The notes beneath the pieces were generated by a model. The model made no database searches, was not told the origin of the DNA, and saw only the letters and a program-made list of their open reading frames with translations. Below are positions 8,243-18,510 of a DNA stretch of 64,000 nucleotides, in pieces. The DNA lies in the NCBI RefSeq assembly GCF_029892965.1, contig NZ_JARXWN010000001.1:455160-519159 (forward strand). The letters run 5' to 3'. The position numbers were made by a program, and so were the translations under genes. Numbering within the stretch: position 1 is the stretch's first letter; every line of letters begins with the position of its first letter. This DNA comes from Dysgonomonas sp. PF1-14 (GTDB lineage: Bacteria; Bacteroidota; Bacteroidia; Bacteroidales; Dysgonomonadaceae).

Positions 8243-9523
8243 ATGAAAAGAGACACTGCCATTTTTGATATTATCGAAAGAGAGTATCAGCGACAACTGA
8301 AAGGAATAGAGTTAATCGCATCCGAGAACTTCGTGAGCCAACAGGTAATGGATGCTATGGGTTCATGCCTGACCAACAAGTATGCCGAAGGTTATCCGGG
8401 CAAAAGATACTATGGAGGCTGCGAAATAGTAGACCTGAGCGAACAACTTGCTATCGATCGTCTGAAAGAACTATTCGGAGCAGAGTGGGCAAACGTACAG
8501 CCTCACTCGGGAGCACAGGCTAATGCTGCTGTATTCCTTGCTTGTATGCAAGCCGGAGATAAGTTCTTAGGACTAAATCTTTCTCATGGCGGACATCTAT
8601 CTCATGGTTCACCTGTCAATTTTTCAGGGTTAATGTTTCACGCATTGGAATACAATGTGCGTCAGGATACCGAACAGGTAGACTATGACCAGTTGGAACA
8701 GGTTGCCAAAACAGAAAAGCCAAAAGTAATCATAGCCGGAGCATCTGCTTATTCCCGCGACTGGGACTATGCACGCATCCGTAAGATAGCAGACCAGATA
8801 GGAGCTATTTTTATGGTAGATATGGCACATCCTGCCGGACTTGTAGCTGCCGGACTGCTCAACAATCCGCTGCCTCATGCACATATAGTGACTACTACCA
8901 CTCATAAAACCCTGCGCGGGCCTCGTGGCGGTGCTATCATGCTGGGCAAAGACTTTGAAAACCCTTGGGGCAAAAAGACTCCGAAAGGTGAAGTACGCAT
9001 GATGTCGGCATTGCTCGATTCTGCTGTATTCCCGGGCATACAGGGCGGGCCGCTTGAGCACGTAATCGCTGCTAAGGCCGTATCGTTTGCAGAAGCACTC
9101 GACCCATCATACAAAGTATATCAGACACAGGTGAAGAAAAATGCTGCTGTAATGGCTCAGGCATTTATGGATAAAGGATACAAAGTAGTATCGGGCGGTA
9201 CAGACAACCACTCTATGCTTATCGACCTTCGCCCTAAGTTCCCTGAACTGACAGGTAAGGTCGCTGAAAAAGCGCTGGTAGAAGCCGACATTACTACAAA
9301 CAAAAATATGGTTCCGTTCGATAGCCGCAGTCCGTTCCTTACTTCGGGATTGCGTTTCGGTACGCCTGCTATCACTACACGTGGGGCGAAAGAGCCATTG
9401 ATGGGCGAAATCGTGGAAATGATAGATACTGTGCTTTCTCATCCTGAGGATGGACAGATTATCAAATCTGTTCGCGAAAAGGTAAATTCGGTAATGAAAG
9501 AATATCCGCTATTTGCCTGGTAA
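8243..9523 (+). CDS. glyA: Serine hydroxymethyltransferase
   Basis: This 426-residue PLP enzyme interconverts serine and glycine while charging tetrahydrofolate with a one-carbon unit. It shows the N-terminal IELIASENF motif, the YPGKRYYGG substrate-binding segment, and the PLP-lysine motif [14 protein letters not shown] near residue 222. Length and motif order are normal. It has its own promoter and is followed by a hairpin. Rapid one-carbon supply links it functionally with rlmD upstream, but they are separate transcription units. Confidence 0.96.
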   Translation: MKRDTAIFDIIEREYQRQLKGIELIASENFVSQQVMDAMGSCLTNKYAEGYPGKRYYGGCEIVDLSEQLAIDRLKELFGAEWANVQPHSGAQANAAVFLACMQAGDKFLGLNLSHGGHLSHGSPVNFSGLMFHALEYNVRQDTEQVDYDQLEQVAKTEKPKVIIAGASAYSRDWDYARIRKIADQIGAIFMVDMAHPAGLVAAGLLNNPLPHAHIVTTTTHKTLRGPRGGAIMLGKDFENPWGKKTPKGEVRMMSALLDSAVFPGIQGGPLEHVIAAKAVSFAEALDPSYKVYQTQVKKNAAVMAQAFMDKGYKVVSGGTDNHSMLIDLRPKFPELTGKVAEKALVEADITTNKNMVPFDSRSPFLTSGLRFGTPAITTRGAKEPLMGEIVEMIDTVLSHPEDGQIIKSVREKVNSVMKEYPLFAW

Positions 9524-9548
9524 CAGAATTTGTTCTTAACTAATATAA

Positions 9549-9584
9549 CGAAGGAGGGCTGTATTATATACATCCCTTCTTTGC
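9549..9584 (+). terminator. Terminator-like hairpin after glyA
   Basis: AAGGAGGGCTGTA pairs with TACATCCCTTCTT with a G-T wobble, about 25 bp after the glyA stop codon. The T tract is weak. Confidence 0.55.
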
Positions 9585-9597
9585 TTTGTTTAGATAA

Positions 9598-9714
9598 TGT
9601 CGAAAGAGAATATACCTTACAATATCGAAAGAAGTAGGAAGTGAACAGCTTGCTTATGCACAGTGGGATTTCGGTGACGGGTCTACTCCGGTGGAAACAA
9701 CTTTATACCTGTAA
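9598..9714 (+). pseudogene. Remnant of a PKD-domain protein
   Basis: A 38-codon open stretch between two stop codons ends with AYAQWDFGDGSTPVETT, the hallmark WDFGDGS loop of a PKD domain. It has no start region and no downstream continuation, so it is the debris of a larger exported protein. It sits in a 520-bp gap between glyA and the TonB receptor; the rest of that gap (9715-10043) is AT-rich and I see nothing definite in it apart from a promoter-like stretch just before the receptor gene. Confidence 0.55.
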
Positions 9715-10043
9715 ATCTACATTTAAGGAGCGGTTTTAAGAATAGTCAATAGATTTCGATACTATTGCTGTAGTTGTCTTACATAAATCTTTACTCTTCC
9801 CCAATAGGAAAGAGGAGTTTATCTTTGTTTGGCAAACAAGATTTGCACAGTATCTTTTTTATTTTACACTACTTTCCATCATATCAAAAACACTCCTTTA
9901 GCCTTTTCTATTAATTAAAACTCCCGTACAGATATAATATGTTGCTACCTATATATTGTTATTGACATATATTCATTTACCTAATTCTTGCGATTGATAC
10001 GCTTTTCATTTATAAAGACCTTTGCTGCTCTGAAAAAAGCAAT

Positions 10044-12440
10044 ATGAATCATTATACATTGAAAATCGTGTTTTACAGAATAGCCCTCATACTCGTTTTA
10101 TTATCATCGCCCACCCTTGTCTGGTCTCAAAATAGGAAAGATGCTATAATCTCCGGCAAGATATTATCCTCTGAAAAGGAAATAATAGACTTTGCAACAG
10201 TTCACCTGAAAGGTACTAACTACGGAAGCACCCTGAACAAAGACGGTATTTATCACCTGAATGCCCCCGCAGGAGACTATACACTGGTGGTATCGGCAGT
10301 TGGTTATAAAACTGTAGAAAGACAAGTGAAACTTGCTGCCGGAGAAAGGATCAAACAGAATATAATAATCACCCAGCAAGCTACAGAACTGGCAGAAGTA
10401 TCTGTAACATCCAACGGCATCAGCAGGCTGCAACGCTCGGCATACAACGCTTTGGCTATCGACACCAAAGCATTGCAGAATTCTACGCAGAACCTGAGTG
10501 AGGCACTGGCTCGAGCTCCGGGCTTGAAGCTTCGTGAGGCAGGTGGTGTCGGTTCAGACATGCAACTGATGATGGACGGATTCAGCGGCAAGCATATCAA
10601 GATATTTATAGACGGCGTACCGCAGGAAGGAGTAGGTAGTTCGTTCGGACTGAATAACATTCCCGTTAATTATGCCGAACGCATCGAGGTGTATAAAGGC
10701 GTTGTACCCGTTGGCTTTGGCACAGATGCTATTGGCGGGGTAATCAATATTGTCACAAAAAAAGACCATAAAAAATGGTTTATAGACGCCTCCTATTCCT
10801 ATGGCTCATTCAATACGCATAAGTCATATGTAAACTTCGGACAGACGTTCGATAACGGGCTTATATACGAAATCAATGCCTTTCAGAACTATTCCGACAA
10901 CGACTACTATGTGGATACTCCGGTTAAAGATTTTGAAACGGGAGCAATAAACAAGAGCAAGATAGAACATGTAAAGCGTTTCCACGACAACTATCACAAT
11001 GAAGCGATTGCAGGTAAAATAGGTCTTATAAACAAGAAATGGGCAGACCGCCTGATGGTTGGCTTTAGCTACTCGCACATGTATAAGGATATACAGAACG
11101 GAGTGCGGCAGGAGATTGTATTCGGTGGAAAATACCGCAAAGGCTATTCCATTATGCCATCACTGGAATACAGTAAGCGCAATCTGATAAAGGATCTGGA
11201 TGTAGTGCTGACTGCCAACTACAACAAGAACATGATCAACAATGTAGATACATCTTCATACGAGTACAACTGGCGTGGAGAAAGCCGTCCTCTTAAATCG
11301 CCCGGCGAACAGTCATACCAAAATACCCGTTCGGACAATAACAACTGGAACGGTACTTTTACGGCAAATTACCATCTAAACCGAATACATACATTCACAT
11401 TCAATCATGTACTGAATGATTTCCGACGCTCGAATAAGTCTCTGCTGAATGAAGATTCTGAAGCAAATGCAATACAAAAAGAAACCCGCAAGAACATAAG
11501 CGGCTTGTCGTACCGCCTGATGCCGAATGAGCATTGGAATGTATCTGTATTCGGTAAATACTATAATCAGTTCATTGCAGGACCTATTGCGACTAGTGCC
11601 GCTCAGGATAAGTTCACACGCACAACCAACTCCATTAGTACAATGGGCTATGGTGCGGCAGGTACTTACTTTATACTGAAAAGCCTGCAAGCAAAGCTAT
11701 CTTACGAGAAAGCCTACCGTTTACCAACCAACGATGAAATGTTCGGAGACGAAGATCTCGAAACCGGAGATATAGCACTGAAACCGGAAAACAGCAACAA
11801 CCTTAATTTCAATTTAAGCTATAATCAGATATTCGGAAAACACTCCGTATATGTGGAAGGCGGACTTATCTACCGCAATACAAAAGACTATATCCAGCGT
11901 AAACTGCAAGACCTGAGTGGTGGAAAGACTGGCGCAACCTATGTAAATCACGGGCGTGTTTTGACCAAAGGATATAACATTTCTGTCCGCTATGGGTTCG
12001 CCAAATGGATAAGCGTAGGAGGAAACTTTACCCAGATGAATATTCGCGACGATGTGAAAACCGTTACCAGCGGGACAAATCAGGAAAGCCTTACCTATGG
12101 TGCACGTATGCCCAACATGCCTTATCGGTTTGCCAACTCCGATGTAAACTTCTTTTGGCACAACCTGATAAGAAAAGACAATATGCTGACAGTGACCTAC
12201 GACAACCTGTATATGCACGGCTTTCCGCTTTACTCGGAAGTGATCGGTAGCGAATCCAAGTTTACTGTCCCGACACAGTTCTCGCACAATCTGTCCCTGA
12301 CTTACAGCATGCAGAACGGGCGTTACAACCTGTCGTTCGAGTGTCGCAATTTTACGGACGAAAAGATGTATGACAATTTCAGTCTGCAAAAGGCAGGCAG
12401 AGCCTTTTACGGCAAGGTGAGGGTTTACTTCGGCAACTAA
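10044..12440 (+). CDS. TonB-dependent outer-membrane receptor with carboxypeptidase-regulatory-like N-domain
   Basis: This 798-residue protein starts with a signal peptide (residues 1-28, cut near WSQ), then a CarboxypepD_reg-like domain (about 35-115), a plug domain (about 125-235, with IFIDGVPQEGV and ERIEVYKGVVPVGFGTDAIGGVINIVTKK-type motifs) and a 22-strand-type barrel ending in the aromatic C-terminus VRVYFGN. It is smaller than SusC proteins and resembles siderophore/vitamin receptors. It should form an operon with the DUF4374 lipoprotein and the esterase behind it, suggesting uptake of a ferric siderophore. The exact ligand cannot be read from the sequence. Confidence 0.88.
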   Translation: MNHYTLKIVFYRIALILVLLSSPTLVWSQNRKDAIISGKILSSEKEIIDFATVHLKGTNYGSTLNKDGIYHLNAPAGDYTLVVSAVGYKTVERQVKLAAGERIKQNIIITQQATELAEVSVTSNGISRLQRSAYNALAIDTKALQNSTQNLSEALARAPGLKLREAGGVGSDMQLMMDGFSGKHIKIFIDGVPQEGVGSSFGLNNIPVNYAERIEVYKGVVPVGFGTDAIGGVINIVTKKDHKKWFIDASYSYGSFNTHKSYVNFGQTFDNGLIYEINAFQNYSDNDYYVDTPVKDFETGAINKSKIEHVKRFHDNYHNEAIAGKIGLINKKWADRLMVGFSYSHMYKDIQNGVRQEIVFGGKYRKGYSIMPSLEYSKRNLIKDLDVVLTANYNKNMINNVDTSSYEYNWRGESRPLKSPGEQSYQNTRSDNNNWNGTFTANYHLNRIHTFTFNHVLNDFRRSNKSLLNEDSEANAIQKETRKNISGLSYRLMPNEHWNVSVFGKYYNQFIAGPIATSAAQDKFTRTTNSISTMGYGAAGTYFILKSLQAKLSYEKAYRLPTNDEMFGDEDLETGDIALKPENSNNLNFNLSYNQIFGKHSVYVEGGLIYRNTKDYIQRKLQDLSGGKTGATYVNHGRVLTKGYNISVRYGFAKWISVGGNFTQMNIRDDVKTVTSGTNQESLTYGARMPNMPYRFANSDVNFFWHNLIRKDNMLTVTYDNLYMHGFPLYSEVIGSESKFTVPTQFSHNLSLTYSMQNGRYNLSFECRNFTDEKMYDNFSLQKAGRAFYGKVRVYFGN

Positions 12441-12497
12441 TTAAAAAGCTCAATTTCAATCATAAAGATAAATAGCAACATACTAAATTTTAACAAC

Positions 12498-13880
12498 ATG
12501 ATTAAGAATTATTTAATAACAGGTCTTACTGCCGTTACGCTGGCAGCATGTGTATTCACTTCTTGCAGCGATGACGATTCTATAACTCCAAATAACGGTT
12601 CAAGTACTTCATCCGCTTATGTTATTGCTGCAACTGTTGGGGATGCCAATTCGTTACTGACTGCTGAGGCATTATCTGAAGGTTCGGTAACAGCCAAAAA
12701 TAACGGTCTCACTACCGAGAGCGGAACATACTGGGTTTACTTCAAAGACCAGTATCTGTACCGCTTGGTGTACAATCAGGGAAATGCGGGTATCACTTCT
12801 TCATATATACTAAACACACAAGGTAAAGTAGAAGAACGGGATAATACATACGAGATCAAACGATTCACTTCGTATGGTATCTACAACAATTATATAATTA
12901 CCACTTCAACAGGTGATCTCGGAACTCAATATGCGGATGAAAACGGTTATCTGCCAAAGGGCTTCCTATTCTCTTATCTGGATGTAGCCAAAGAAACATT
13001 TACTACCAATACAAATGTAATCAGATCAGAGAATTATCTGGGTAACGGAGAATTCGTTACATTAGCCGGCATCGAGCAGGCGAATGGTAAAATCTATTCT
13101 GCTCCTATCCCGATGGGATTGAGTAAATACGGCGTAAAAGCGGAAGGTGGTAAATACGTTAAGTATCCCGAACTGGTGAAAACAGAGTCGGGAGGTAGCA
13201 GTAGTAGTGCTTACGAAAAAGGAGAACTGCAATGGACACAATATCCAAACGAAGCATGGGTTGCTATCTATAACAGCGAAACACTCGAAAGCCCCAAACT
13301 GATAAAAACAGATAAGATCAGCTATGCCTGTGGACGCTTCAAGTCGCAGTATTACCAGACTATATGGGCTGCCGATAATGGCGATGTATATGTATTTTCG
13401 CCAAGCTATGCAAAAGCCATGACCGAAACCGTTCAACAAACAACGCTACCTGCGGGTGTAGTTCGCATCAAAGCCGGAACTGAAACATTCGACTCTGACT
13501 ACTACTGCAACATAGAAGAGCAGGCGTCTGGAAAGTCATTTCTGCGTTGCTGGCACATTACTGAGGACTACTTCCTGATGCTGATGTATGACAAGCCTCT
13601 AACAGAGACCGGATTCGTTGCCAACCAACTAGCTATTTACAAAGGTGAAAGCAAAACACTGACTTATGTAACAGGCATGCCTTCTGCCACAGTCATTTCA
13701 GGATTCGGAAATAATCCGTACTCTGAGAATGGTATCGCTTATATGGCAGTAACAACTACTGACGGCAATCAGCCGGCTGTATACAGCATCAATCCCAAAA
13801 CAGCAATTGCAACGAAAGGGCTTACTGTCGGATCAGATCAGATCAGTGCTATAGGTAAGCTGTCTGTTGCACAGAACTAA
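12498..13880 (+). CDS. DUF4374-like surface lipoprotein (XusB-like)
   Basis: This 460-residue protein has a lipoprotein signal (Cys near residue 23 in a VFTSCSDDD context) and then repeated beta-rich segments that suggest a propeller. The pattern resembles DUF4374 proteins encoded next to TonB receptors. In B. thetaiotaomicron a lipoprotein in the xenosiderophore locus XusABC captures ferric enterobactin at the cell surface; I recall it as related to this family, from memory. Acidic SDDD after the lipid-modified Cys is a typical surface-export signal. It lies 57 bp after the receptor and 7 bp before the esterase. Confidence 0.7.
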   Translation: MIKNYLITGLTAVTLAACVFTSCSDDDSITPNNGSSTSSAYVIAATVGDANSLLTAEALSEGSVTAKNNGLTTESGTYWVYFKDQYLYRLVYNQGNAGITSSYILNTQGKVEERDNTYEIKRFTSYGIYNNYIITTSTGDLGTQYADENGYLPKGFLFSYLDVAKETFTTNTNVIRSENYLGNGEFVTLAGIEQANGKIYSAPIPMGLSKYGVKAEGGKYVKYPELVKTESGGSSSSAYEKGELQWTQYPNEAWVAIYNSETLESPKLIKTDKISYACGRFKSQYYQTIWAADNGDVYVFSPSYAKAMTETVQQTTLPAGVVRIKAGTETFDSDYYCNIEEQASGKSFLRCWHITEDYFLMLMYDKPLTETGFVANQLAIYKGESKTLTYVTGMPSATVISGFGNNPYSENGIAYMAVTTTDGNQPAVYSINPKTAIATKGLTVGSDQISAIGKLSVAQN

Positions 13881-13887
13881 AGCCTGA

Positions 13888-14718
13888 ATGATAAAGATTT
13901 ATCTACTCTTAATATGCCTCCTGTTTTCGCTGATTATGCGGAGTCAGGAGGATATTTGTATCGGGAAAAGATACACTTTGTATTCTGATGTATTACAGGA
14001 AGAGCGAGGCTACTGGATGCATCTGCCCGAAAGTTACGGACAAGATACGACAAAGGCCTACCCTGTTCTTTACCTGCTCGATGGTGAATCGTTCTTTCAT
14101 TCACTGGTAGGTATCAGTAAGACACTCGCTTCAGGCAGAGGAAAATATCTTCCTCCTTGTATTATTGTCGGAGTACTAAGCACCAACCGAACACGCGACT
14201 TCACCCCTACCTCTTCTGCTGCCGAACGGAATGGTAAAGTTTCGCCGAATGTTATACCTCAGGGGGGAGGCAGTGAAATATTCAGCCGTTTCCTGATTGA
14301 AGAACTTCGTTCCATCATTGATAATACGTACAAGACAAACGGAGAAAACATGCTCATTGGGCATTCTTATGCAGGACTCTTCACCGTCAATACATTTCTC
14401 CATCACACCGAACTGTTCGACATCTATCTGGCACTCGATCCCAGTCTGTGGTGGGATCAGGGCAAGCTCTCGAAAGAAGCTGCGGAACTGATCAAAGGAA
14501 AAGATTTCACAGGGAAAAGCCTCTACATTGGCGTAGCTTCCAAGAAACGAACCGATCGTGTAGATATTCATCTCAACAGGGTAAATCACCTTCTCACGGA
14601 AATACTGCCGCAAGCCCACAATCTGCATTTCTTCACCCGATCGTTTCCCGAAGAAAATCACGGAACAATAGCCATTCCGGGAATGTATGACGGAATCAAA
14701 CAACTGTTCGGAAAATGA
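13888..14718 (+). CDS. Exported IroE/Fes-like esterase (putative siderophore hydrolase)
   Basis: This 276-residue alpha/beta hydrolase has a signal peptide (residues 1-19) and the features of the esterase D/IroE group: nucleophile motif GHSYAG with Ser160, the DPSLWW segment at 184-189 and a catalytic His in ENHGT (His258). IroE and Fes hydrolyse the trilactone of enterobactin-type siderophores to release iron. Being third in an operon with a TonB receptor and a DUF4374 lipoprotein supports a periplasmic role in opening an imported siderophore. A general periplasmic esterase cannot be excluded. Confidence 0.82.
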   Translation: MIKIYLLLICLLFSLIMRSQEDICIGKRYTLYSDVLQEERGYWMHLPESYGQDTTKAYPVLYLLDGESFFHSLVGISKTLASGRGKYLPPCIIVGVLSTNRTRDFTPTSSAAERNGKVSPNVIPQGGGSEIFSRFLIEELRSIIDNTYKTNGENMLIGHSYAGLFTVNTFLHHTELFDIYLALDPSLWWDQGKLSKEAAELIKGKDFTGKSLYIGVASKKRTDRVDIHLNRVNHLLTEILPQAHNLHFFTRSFPEENHGTIAIPGMYDGIKQLFGK

Positions 14719-14719
14719 A

Positions 14720-14745
14720 GAAGTATCCGAGAAGATACTTCCCCT
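14720..14745 (+). terminator. Terminator-like hairpin after the esterase gene
   Basis: A perfect eight-pair stem GAAGTATC/GATACTTC begins right after the esterase stop codon. It is followed by CCCCTTAATT rather than a pure T tract. Confidence 0.5.
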
Positions 14746-14802
14746 TAATTAATCAAATCAAATTACTGATTGAAAAATCAGTCTTTAAAACCTGGTGCCC
14801 AT

Positions 14803-14888
14803 TTATATTTTACTGATCATAACAGCTGTACCACCTCTTTTTGCCAGATTGAGCTGAATAACGGAATCGGATAAATGCTTTAGTTTAA
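14803..14888 (-). pseudogene. Remnant of the C-terminus of an exported enzyme (glycoside-hydrolase-like)
   Basis: On the minus strand an open stretch of about 28 codons ends SVIQLNLAKRGGTAVMISKI and a stop. The LxLAxxGG ending resembles the last beta-strands of several Bacteroidetes glycoside hydrolases such as GH97-type enzymes, but the match is short. A stop lies just upstream in the same frame and there is no start, so it is debris. With the PKD remnant at 9.6 kb it brackets the siderophore operon. Confidence 0.4.
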
Positions 14889-14948
14889 AATTTATTTTTC
14901 ACTACTTACTACTGATAAACCAAACTTGCACACGTAGAAAAAATAAAA

Positions 14949-14999
14949 AAGCGACTTAAAGCCGCTATAAAACAAGAAAAGCCGCTGTTTAAGCGGCTT
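14949..14999 (-). terminator. Tandem terminators downstream of tRNA-Ser
   Basis: Read on the minus strand, AAGCCGCTTAAACAGCGGCTT is followed by TTCTTGTTTT, and a second stem GCGGCTTTAAGTCGC is followed by TTTTTTATTTTTT. They lie immediately past the tRNA 3' end. Confidence 0.7.
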
Positions 15000-15016
15000 C
15001 TCGTAAATCCATTCAG

Positions 15017-15103
15017 CGGAAGCGGGGGGATTCGAACCCCCGGTACAGTTACCCGTACGTCAGTTTAGCAAACTGGTGGTTTCAGCCACTCACCCACACT
15101 TCC
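15017..15103 (-). tRNA. tRNA-Ser (anticodon GCU)
   Basis: On the minus strand a seven-pair acceptor stem (GGAAGTG with CGCTTCC, one G-T pair), a D arm, an anticodon arm with loop centred on GCT, a long variable arm typical of serine tRNA and a T arm with GGTTCGAATCC fold into an 87-nt molecule. The terminal CCA is not encoded. Tandem terminators follow. Confidence 0.95.
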
Positions 15104-15183
15104 TGAAATCGCAGATATGCTGTTTTGCACAAATGCGATGCAAATATAGTTGTTTGTTTTGATTATACAAACAAGTTGTCAAA

Positions 15184-16191
15184 TTAAATAGCTTTTTCTT
15201 TGATCAGATATTCTGCTATCTGTACCGCATTCAGGGCTGCCCCTTTCTTGATCTGGTCGGCTACCACCCAGAATGTAAGCCCGTTCGGATTAGCGATATC
15301 TTCTCGTATACGCCCTACATATACAGGATCATTTCCGGCTACAAACAACGGCATCGGATATTCTTTTTCAGCAGGATTATCTTGAAGTACAACCCCTTCA
15401 GCCTTCGCAAATGCGTCTTTTGCCTCCTGTGGCGATACTGGGCGTTCAGTTTCTACCCAGATAGCCTCAGCGTGGGAGCGAAGTACCGGGACTCGTATGC
15501 AAGTTGCACTCACCTCTATGTCCGAGTGCATTATCTTGCGTGTCTCGTTATACATTTTCAACTCTTCCTTCGTATATCCGTTATCTGTAAAAACATCGAT
15601 CTGCGGAATCAGGTTATATGCAAGCTGGTAAGCAAACTTCTCCACTGTGATATCCGTATTGTATGCTATTTGCTTAAACTGGTTGATCAACTCTTCCATG
15701 CCTGCAGCACCGGCTCCCGATGCAGCCTGATAAGTAGCCACATGGGCACGCTTTATATGAGAGATTTTTTCGATCACATTCATAGCCACCACCATCTGTA
15801 TAGTAGAACAGTTAGGGTTGGCAATAATTCCTTTCGGACGCACTTTGGCATCCTCACCGTTTACTTCAGGCACTACCAACGGCACGTCTTTATCCATACG
15901 GAAAGCACTGGAATTATCTATCATAATAGTTCCATGCTTAGTTATCGTTTCGGCAAACTCTACGGAAACACTACCTCCGGCCGAAACAAAAGCTATATCT
16001 ATACCTTTGAAATCGTCGTTATGCTTCAGTTCCTTCACCGTATACTGTTTATCACAAAACTCGTAGGTGCTGCCCGCACTACGCGCAGAACCAAACAATA
16101 CTAACTCCTCGATAGGAAAATCCCGCTCGGCAAGAACCCGGAGAAATTCCTGGCCTACAGCACCACTGGTGCCAACAATAGCAATTTTCAT
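15184..16191 (-). CDS. asd: Aspartate-semialdehyde dehydrogenase
   Basis: This 335-residue NADPH enzyme reduces aspartyl phosphate to the semialdehyde, the branch point to lysine/diaminopimelate, methionine and threonine. Visible are the N-terminal nucleotide-binding motif [10 protein letters not shown], the active-site Cys128 in NPNCST and the downstream [10 protein letters not shown] segment with the catalytic His. Length fits the family. It runs opposite to its left-hand neighbours and shares its strand with tRNA-Ser. Confidence 0.95.
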   Translation of the reverse strand: MKIAIVGTSGAVGQEFLRVLAERDFPIEELVLFGSARSAGSTYEFCDKQYTVKELKHNDDFKGIDIAFVSAGGSVSVEFAETITKHGTIMIDNSSAFRMDKDVPLVVPEVNGEDAKVRPKGIIANPNCSTIQMVVAMNVIEKISHIKRAHVATYQAASGAGAAGMEELINQFKQIAYNTDITVEKFAYQLAYNLIPQIDVFTDNGYTKEELKMYNETRKIMHSDIEVSATCIRVPVLRSHAEAIWVETERPVSPQEAKDAFAKAEGVVLQDNPAEKEYPMPLFVAGNDPVYVGRIREDIANPNGLTFWVVADQIKKGAALNAVQIAEYLIKEKAI

Positions 16192-16373
16192 TTCTGTACT
16201 GATATAGAATAAATTATTAAAAAGAATAAGGATGCAAATATACTGATTTTGTGGAAATATTCAGATAATTTACTCTAGAATACAAAAAATGATATCAGAT
16301 TTTATTATCTGCTTATATTTTTCTACATTCGCCTGAATATCTTAACAATTATAAACTATAAAAGGTAGATACT

Positions 16374-18281
16374 ATGAAAAAACATAATGTGTTCATAATA
16401 CTCATTCTTATGCTGTTTTACATACCGCTGGCAGCACAGGATCAGAAAGAAATAGTAGTGAAATCGGAAGTGTCCGAAGCTACCGTTTTTATCAACGGGG
16501 CACAAGTGTTGCGCAAGAAGGCTGTAGACCTACTTCCCGGAAAGACAAAAATCCGTTTTACAAATCTCTCACCATACATTGATGCCAAAAGTGTGCAGAT
16601 AAAAATGGACGGCGAAGTGATGGTAATGTCGGTCAATCACCAGTCAAGCTTTGTCGATAGTCTCAAAAGGCCTGTCGTATCAAAAACAGCCGAGCAGCAA
16701 ATAAAAGAAATATCGGAAAAGATTACCACCGAGCAGATCGCCCGTTCGGTGGTCAAAGATGAAATGGATTTTCTTTCCAAAAATCAGAGTATAGGTGGGG
16801 CAAATACAGGAATAAGCCTGACTACACTGAGGGAAACAACTAACTTTTACAGAGACCGGATGTCGGCACTCCGTACAAAAGACAATGAAATATATAGCCG
16901 TATACTAACTCTGGAAGCACAACGGAAAGCATTACAGAATGAAGGGAAACTGAGCGGCGATATGCCCAGACCTACTCCGATAGGCGAAGTAGTGGTAGAT
17001 GTAGAATGCAAAAGAGCCGTGAGAGCAAACATAGAATTGAGTTATTATGTAGCCAATGCAGGTTGGAATCCGACCTATGATATACGTGCCTTGAATGTAG
17101 ATAAACCTATACAGCTGATTTATAAGGCAAATGTGCGTCAGAATACAAAAGAAGACTGGAATAACGTAAAACTCAAAATTTCTTCTGCCGATCCCAATGC
17201 CGGAAATATCGTACCGCAGTTGAAAACATATTATCTGAATTACTATACCGCACCACCTAAATATGACACCAATGTTGGAAATAATCAAGCCGCCGGAGTC
17301 GTTGTAGATGCTAAAACGAATGAACCGTTAATCGGCGTTTCTGTTGCAGTACATGGTACGACAATAGGCACAATGACAGATGTAAACGGACGTTTTTCAC
17401 TTGCAATACCCCAAAACGGAAATGTGTTGTCATTTTCATACATCGGTTATATACAGCAAAATATCCCTATTTCGCGTTCATTTATGAATGTACGGATGGT
17501 GGAAGATTCACGGGAATTGAGTGAGGTTGTAGTTGTCGGTTATGGTACACAACGAAAATCATCTACGACAGGGGCTGTAGCTTCTGTTGCTCCTGCAATG
17601 GAAAAACCTGCTATCCCTGCTGCTGTATATGAACGTAAAGATATTGCCATGCCTACCGCGCAGGTCGAAAATCAGACATCAGTAGAATTTGAGATCAAAA
17701 CACCATACACTGTTAAGTCCGATAATAAGAATACCATTGTGGAAGTAGACCGTTATGAGCTTCCTGCCGAATATGAATATTTTGCTATTCCTAAGATTAG
17801 CAAAGAAGCTTTCCTGTTGGCTAATATTTCCGATTGGGAGAAATACAACCTGCTCGATGGTGAAGCCAATATCTTCTTCGACAATACTTACATCGGCAAG
17901 ACAATACTGGAAACCCGCTATGTGAGTGATACACTGAATATTTCACTCGGAAAAGATAAGAGCATCTTGGTAAGCCGCGATAAGGTAAAAGATCTGAATA
18001 CAAAGAAATTCTTCGGCAATAAGAAAGAAGATACCCGCGCATGGAAGATTACGGTAAGGAACAACAAAAGAGTGCCAATCGACTTTGTTGTGCTCGATCA
18101 GATACCTGTTCCTACAATTACCGAAATAGAAGTGGAAACCGAAAACCTGTCTAAAGGTGTATTGAATGCCGAAACAGGCGAAGTGAAGTGGAAACTGAAT
18201 GTGAAAGCCGGAGAAAAGAAAGATATGGAGCTGAGGTATAAAGTGAAGTATCCGAAAGATAAAACGCTGACAATAGAATAA
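16374..18281 (+). CDS. Exported MuiA-type protein (DUF4140/DUF4139) with an inserted SusC-like regulatory domain
   Basis: This 635-residue protein has a signal peptide (residues 1-21, LAAQ), a DUF4140 N-domain (about 28-130), a coiled-coil-prone middle and a DUF4139 beta domain (about 215-635). DUF4139 proteins are named after a mucoidy inhibitor, but their biochemical role is unknown. Unusually for the general family, residues 305-375 form a CarboxypepD_reg-like domain, directly followed by SEVVVVGYGTQRKSSTTGAV, the segment that normally leads into a SusC plug. The DUF4139 domain then resumes. Likely periplasmic or surface-located. Confidence 0.8.
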   Translation: MKKHNVFIILILMLFYIPLAAQDQKEIVVKSEVSEATVFINGAQVLRKKAVDLLPGKTKIRFTNLSPYIDAKSVQIKMDGEVMVMSVNHQSSFVDSLKRPVVSKTAEQQIKEISEKITTEQIARSVVKDEMDFLSKNQSIGGANTGISLTTLRETTNFYRDRMSALRTKDNEIYSRILTLEAQRKALQNEGKLSGDMPRPTPIGEVVVDVECKRAVRANIELSYYVANAGWNPTYDIRALNVDKPIQLIYKANVRQNTKEDWNNVKLKISSADPNAGNIVPQLKTYYLNYYTAPPKYDTNVGNNQAAGVVVDAKTNEPLIGVSVAVHGTTIGTMTDVNGRFSLAIPQNGNVLSFSYIGYIQQNIPISRSFMNVRMVEDSRELSEVVVVGYGTQRKSSTTGAVASVAPAMEKPAIPAAVYERKDIAMPTAQVENQTSVEFEIKTPYTVKSDNKNTIVEVDRYELPAEYEYFAIPKISKEAFLLANISDWEKYNLLDGEANIFFDNTYIGKTILETRYVSDTLNISLGKDKSILVSRDKVKDLNTKKFFGNKKEDTRAWKITVRNNKRVPIDFVVLDQIPVPTITEIEVETENLSKGVLNAETGEVKWKLNVKAGEKKDMELRYKVKYPKDKTLTIE

Positions 18282-18290
18282 TGATAGTAG

Positions 18291-18333
18291 TTACAAGATA
18301 CTTCGCCCTTCGGGCAGTTACAAGTTGCGAGTA
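18291..18333 (+). repeat. Short dispersed repeat AGTTACAAG-type
   Basis: AGTTACAAGATACTTCGCCC then TTCGGGCAGTTACAAGTTGCGAG. The reverse complement of 6243-6290 has the same arrangement (AGTTACAAG, about 20 bp, CGGGCAGTTACGAGTTACAAG). It is probably a low-copy intergenic repeat of this genome; it contains the small stem GCCCTTCGGGC. Confidence 0.4.
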
Positions 18334-18436
18334 AATGGATAATATTTTGTCGTCTCCCAATCGTGCGTCCGCTTGCAGTAAAAAACAATAGATATATAAA
18401 TAAAACAATCAATACTGATTAGTATAATCAATAAAA

Positions 18437-18472
18437 GTCCGGAAGCATTATACTTTCCGGACTTCTTTTTTG
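18437..18472 (+). terminator. Terminator upstream of the CDF transporter gene
   Basis: TCCGGAAG pairs with CTTTCCGGA and is followed by CTTCTTTTTT. It would end transcription coming from the MuiA-type gene; a -7 box TATATTTG (18476-18483) follows at once. Confidence 0.7.
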
Positions 18473-18510
18473 TTATATATTTGTATCCTCATAACAATAA
18501 GTAAGAAAAA

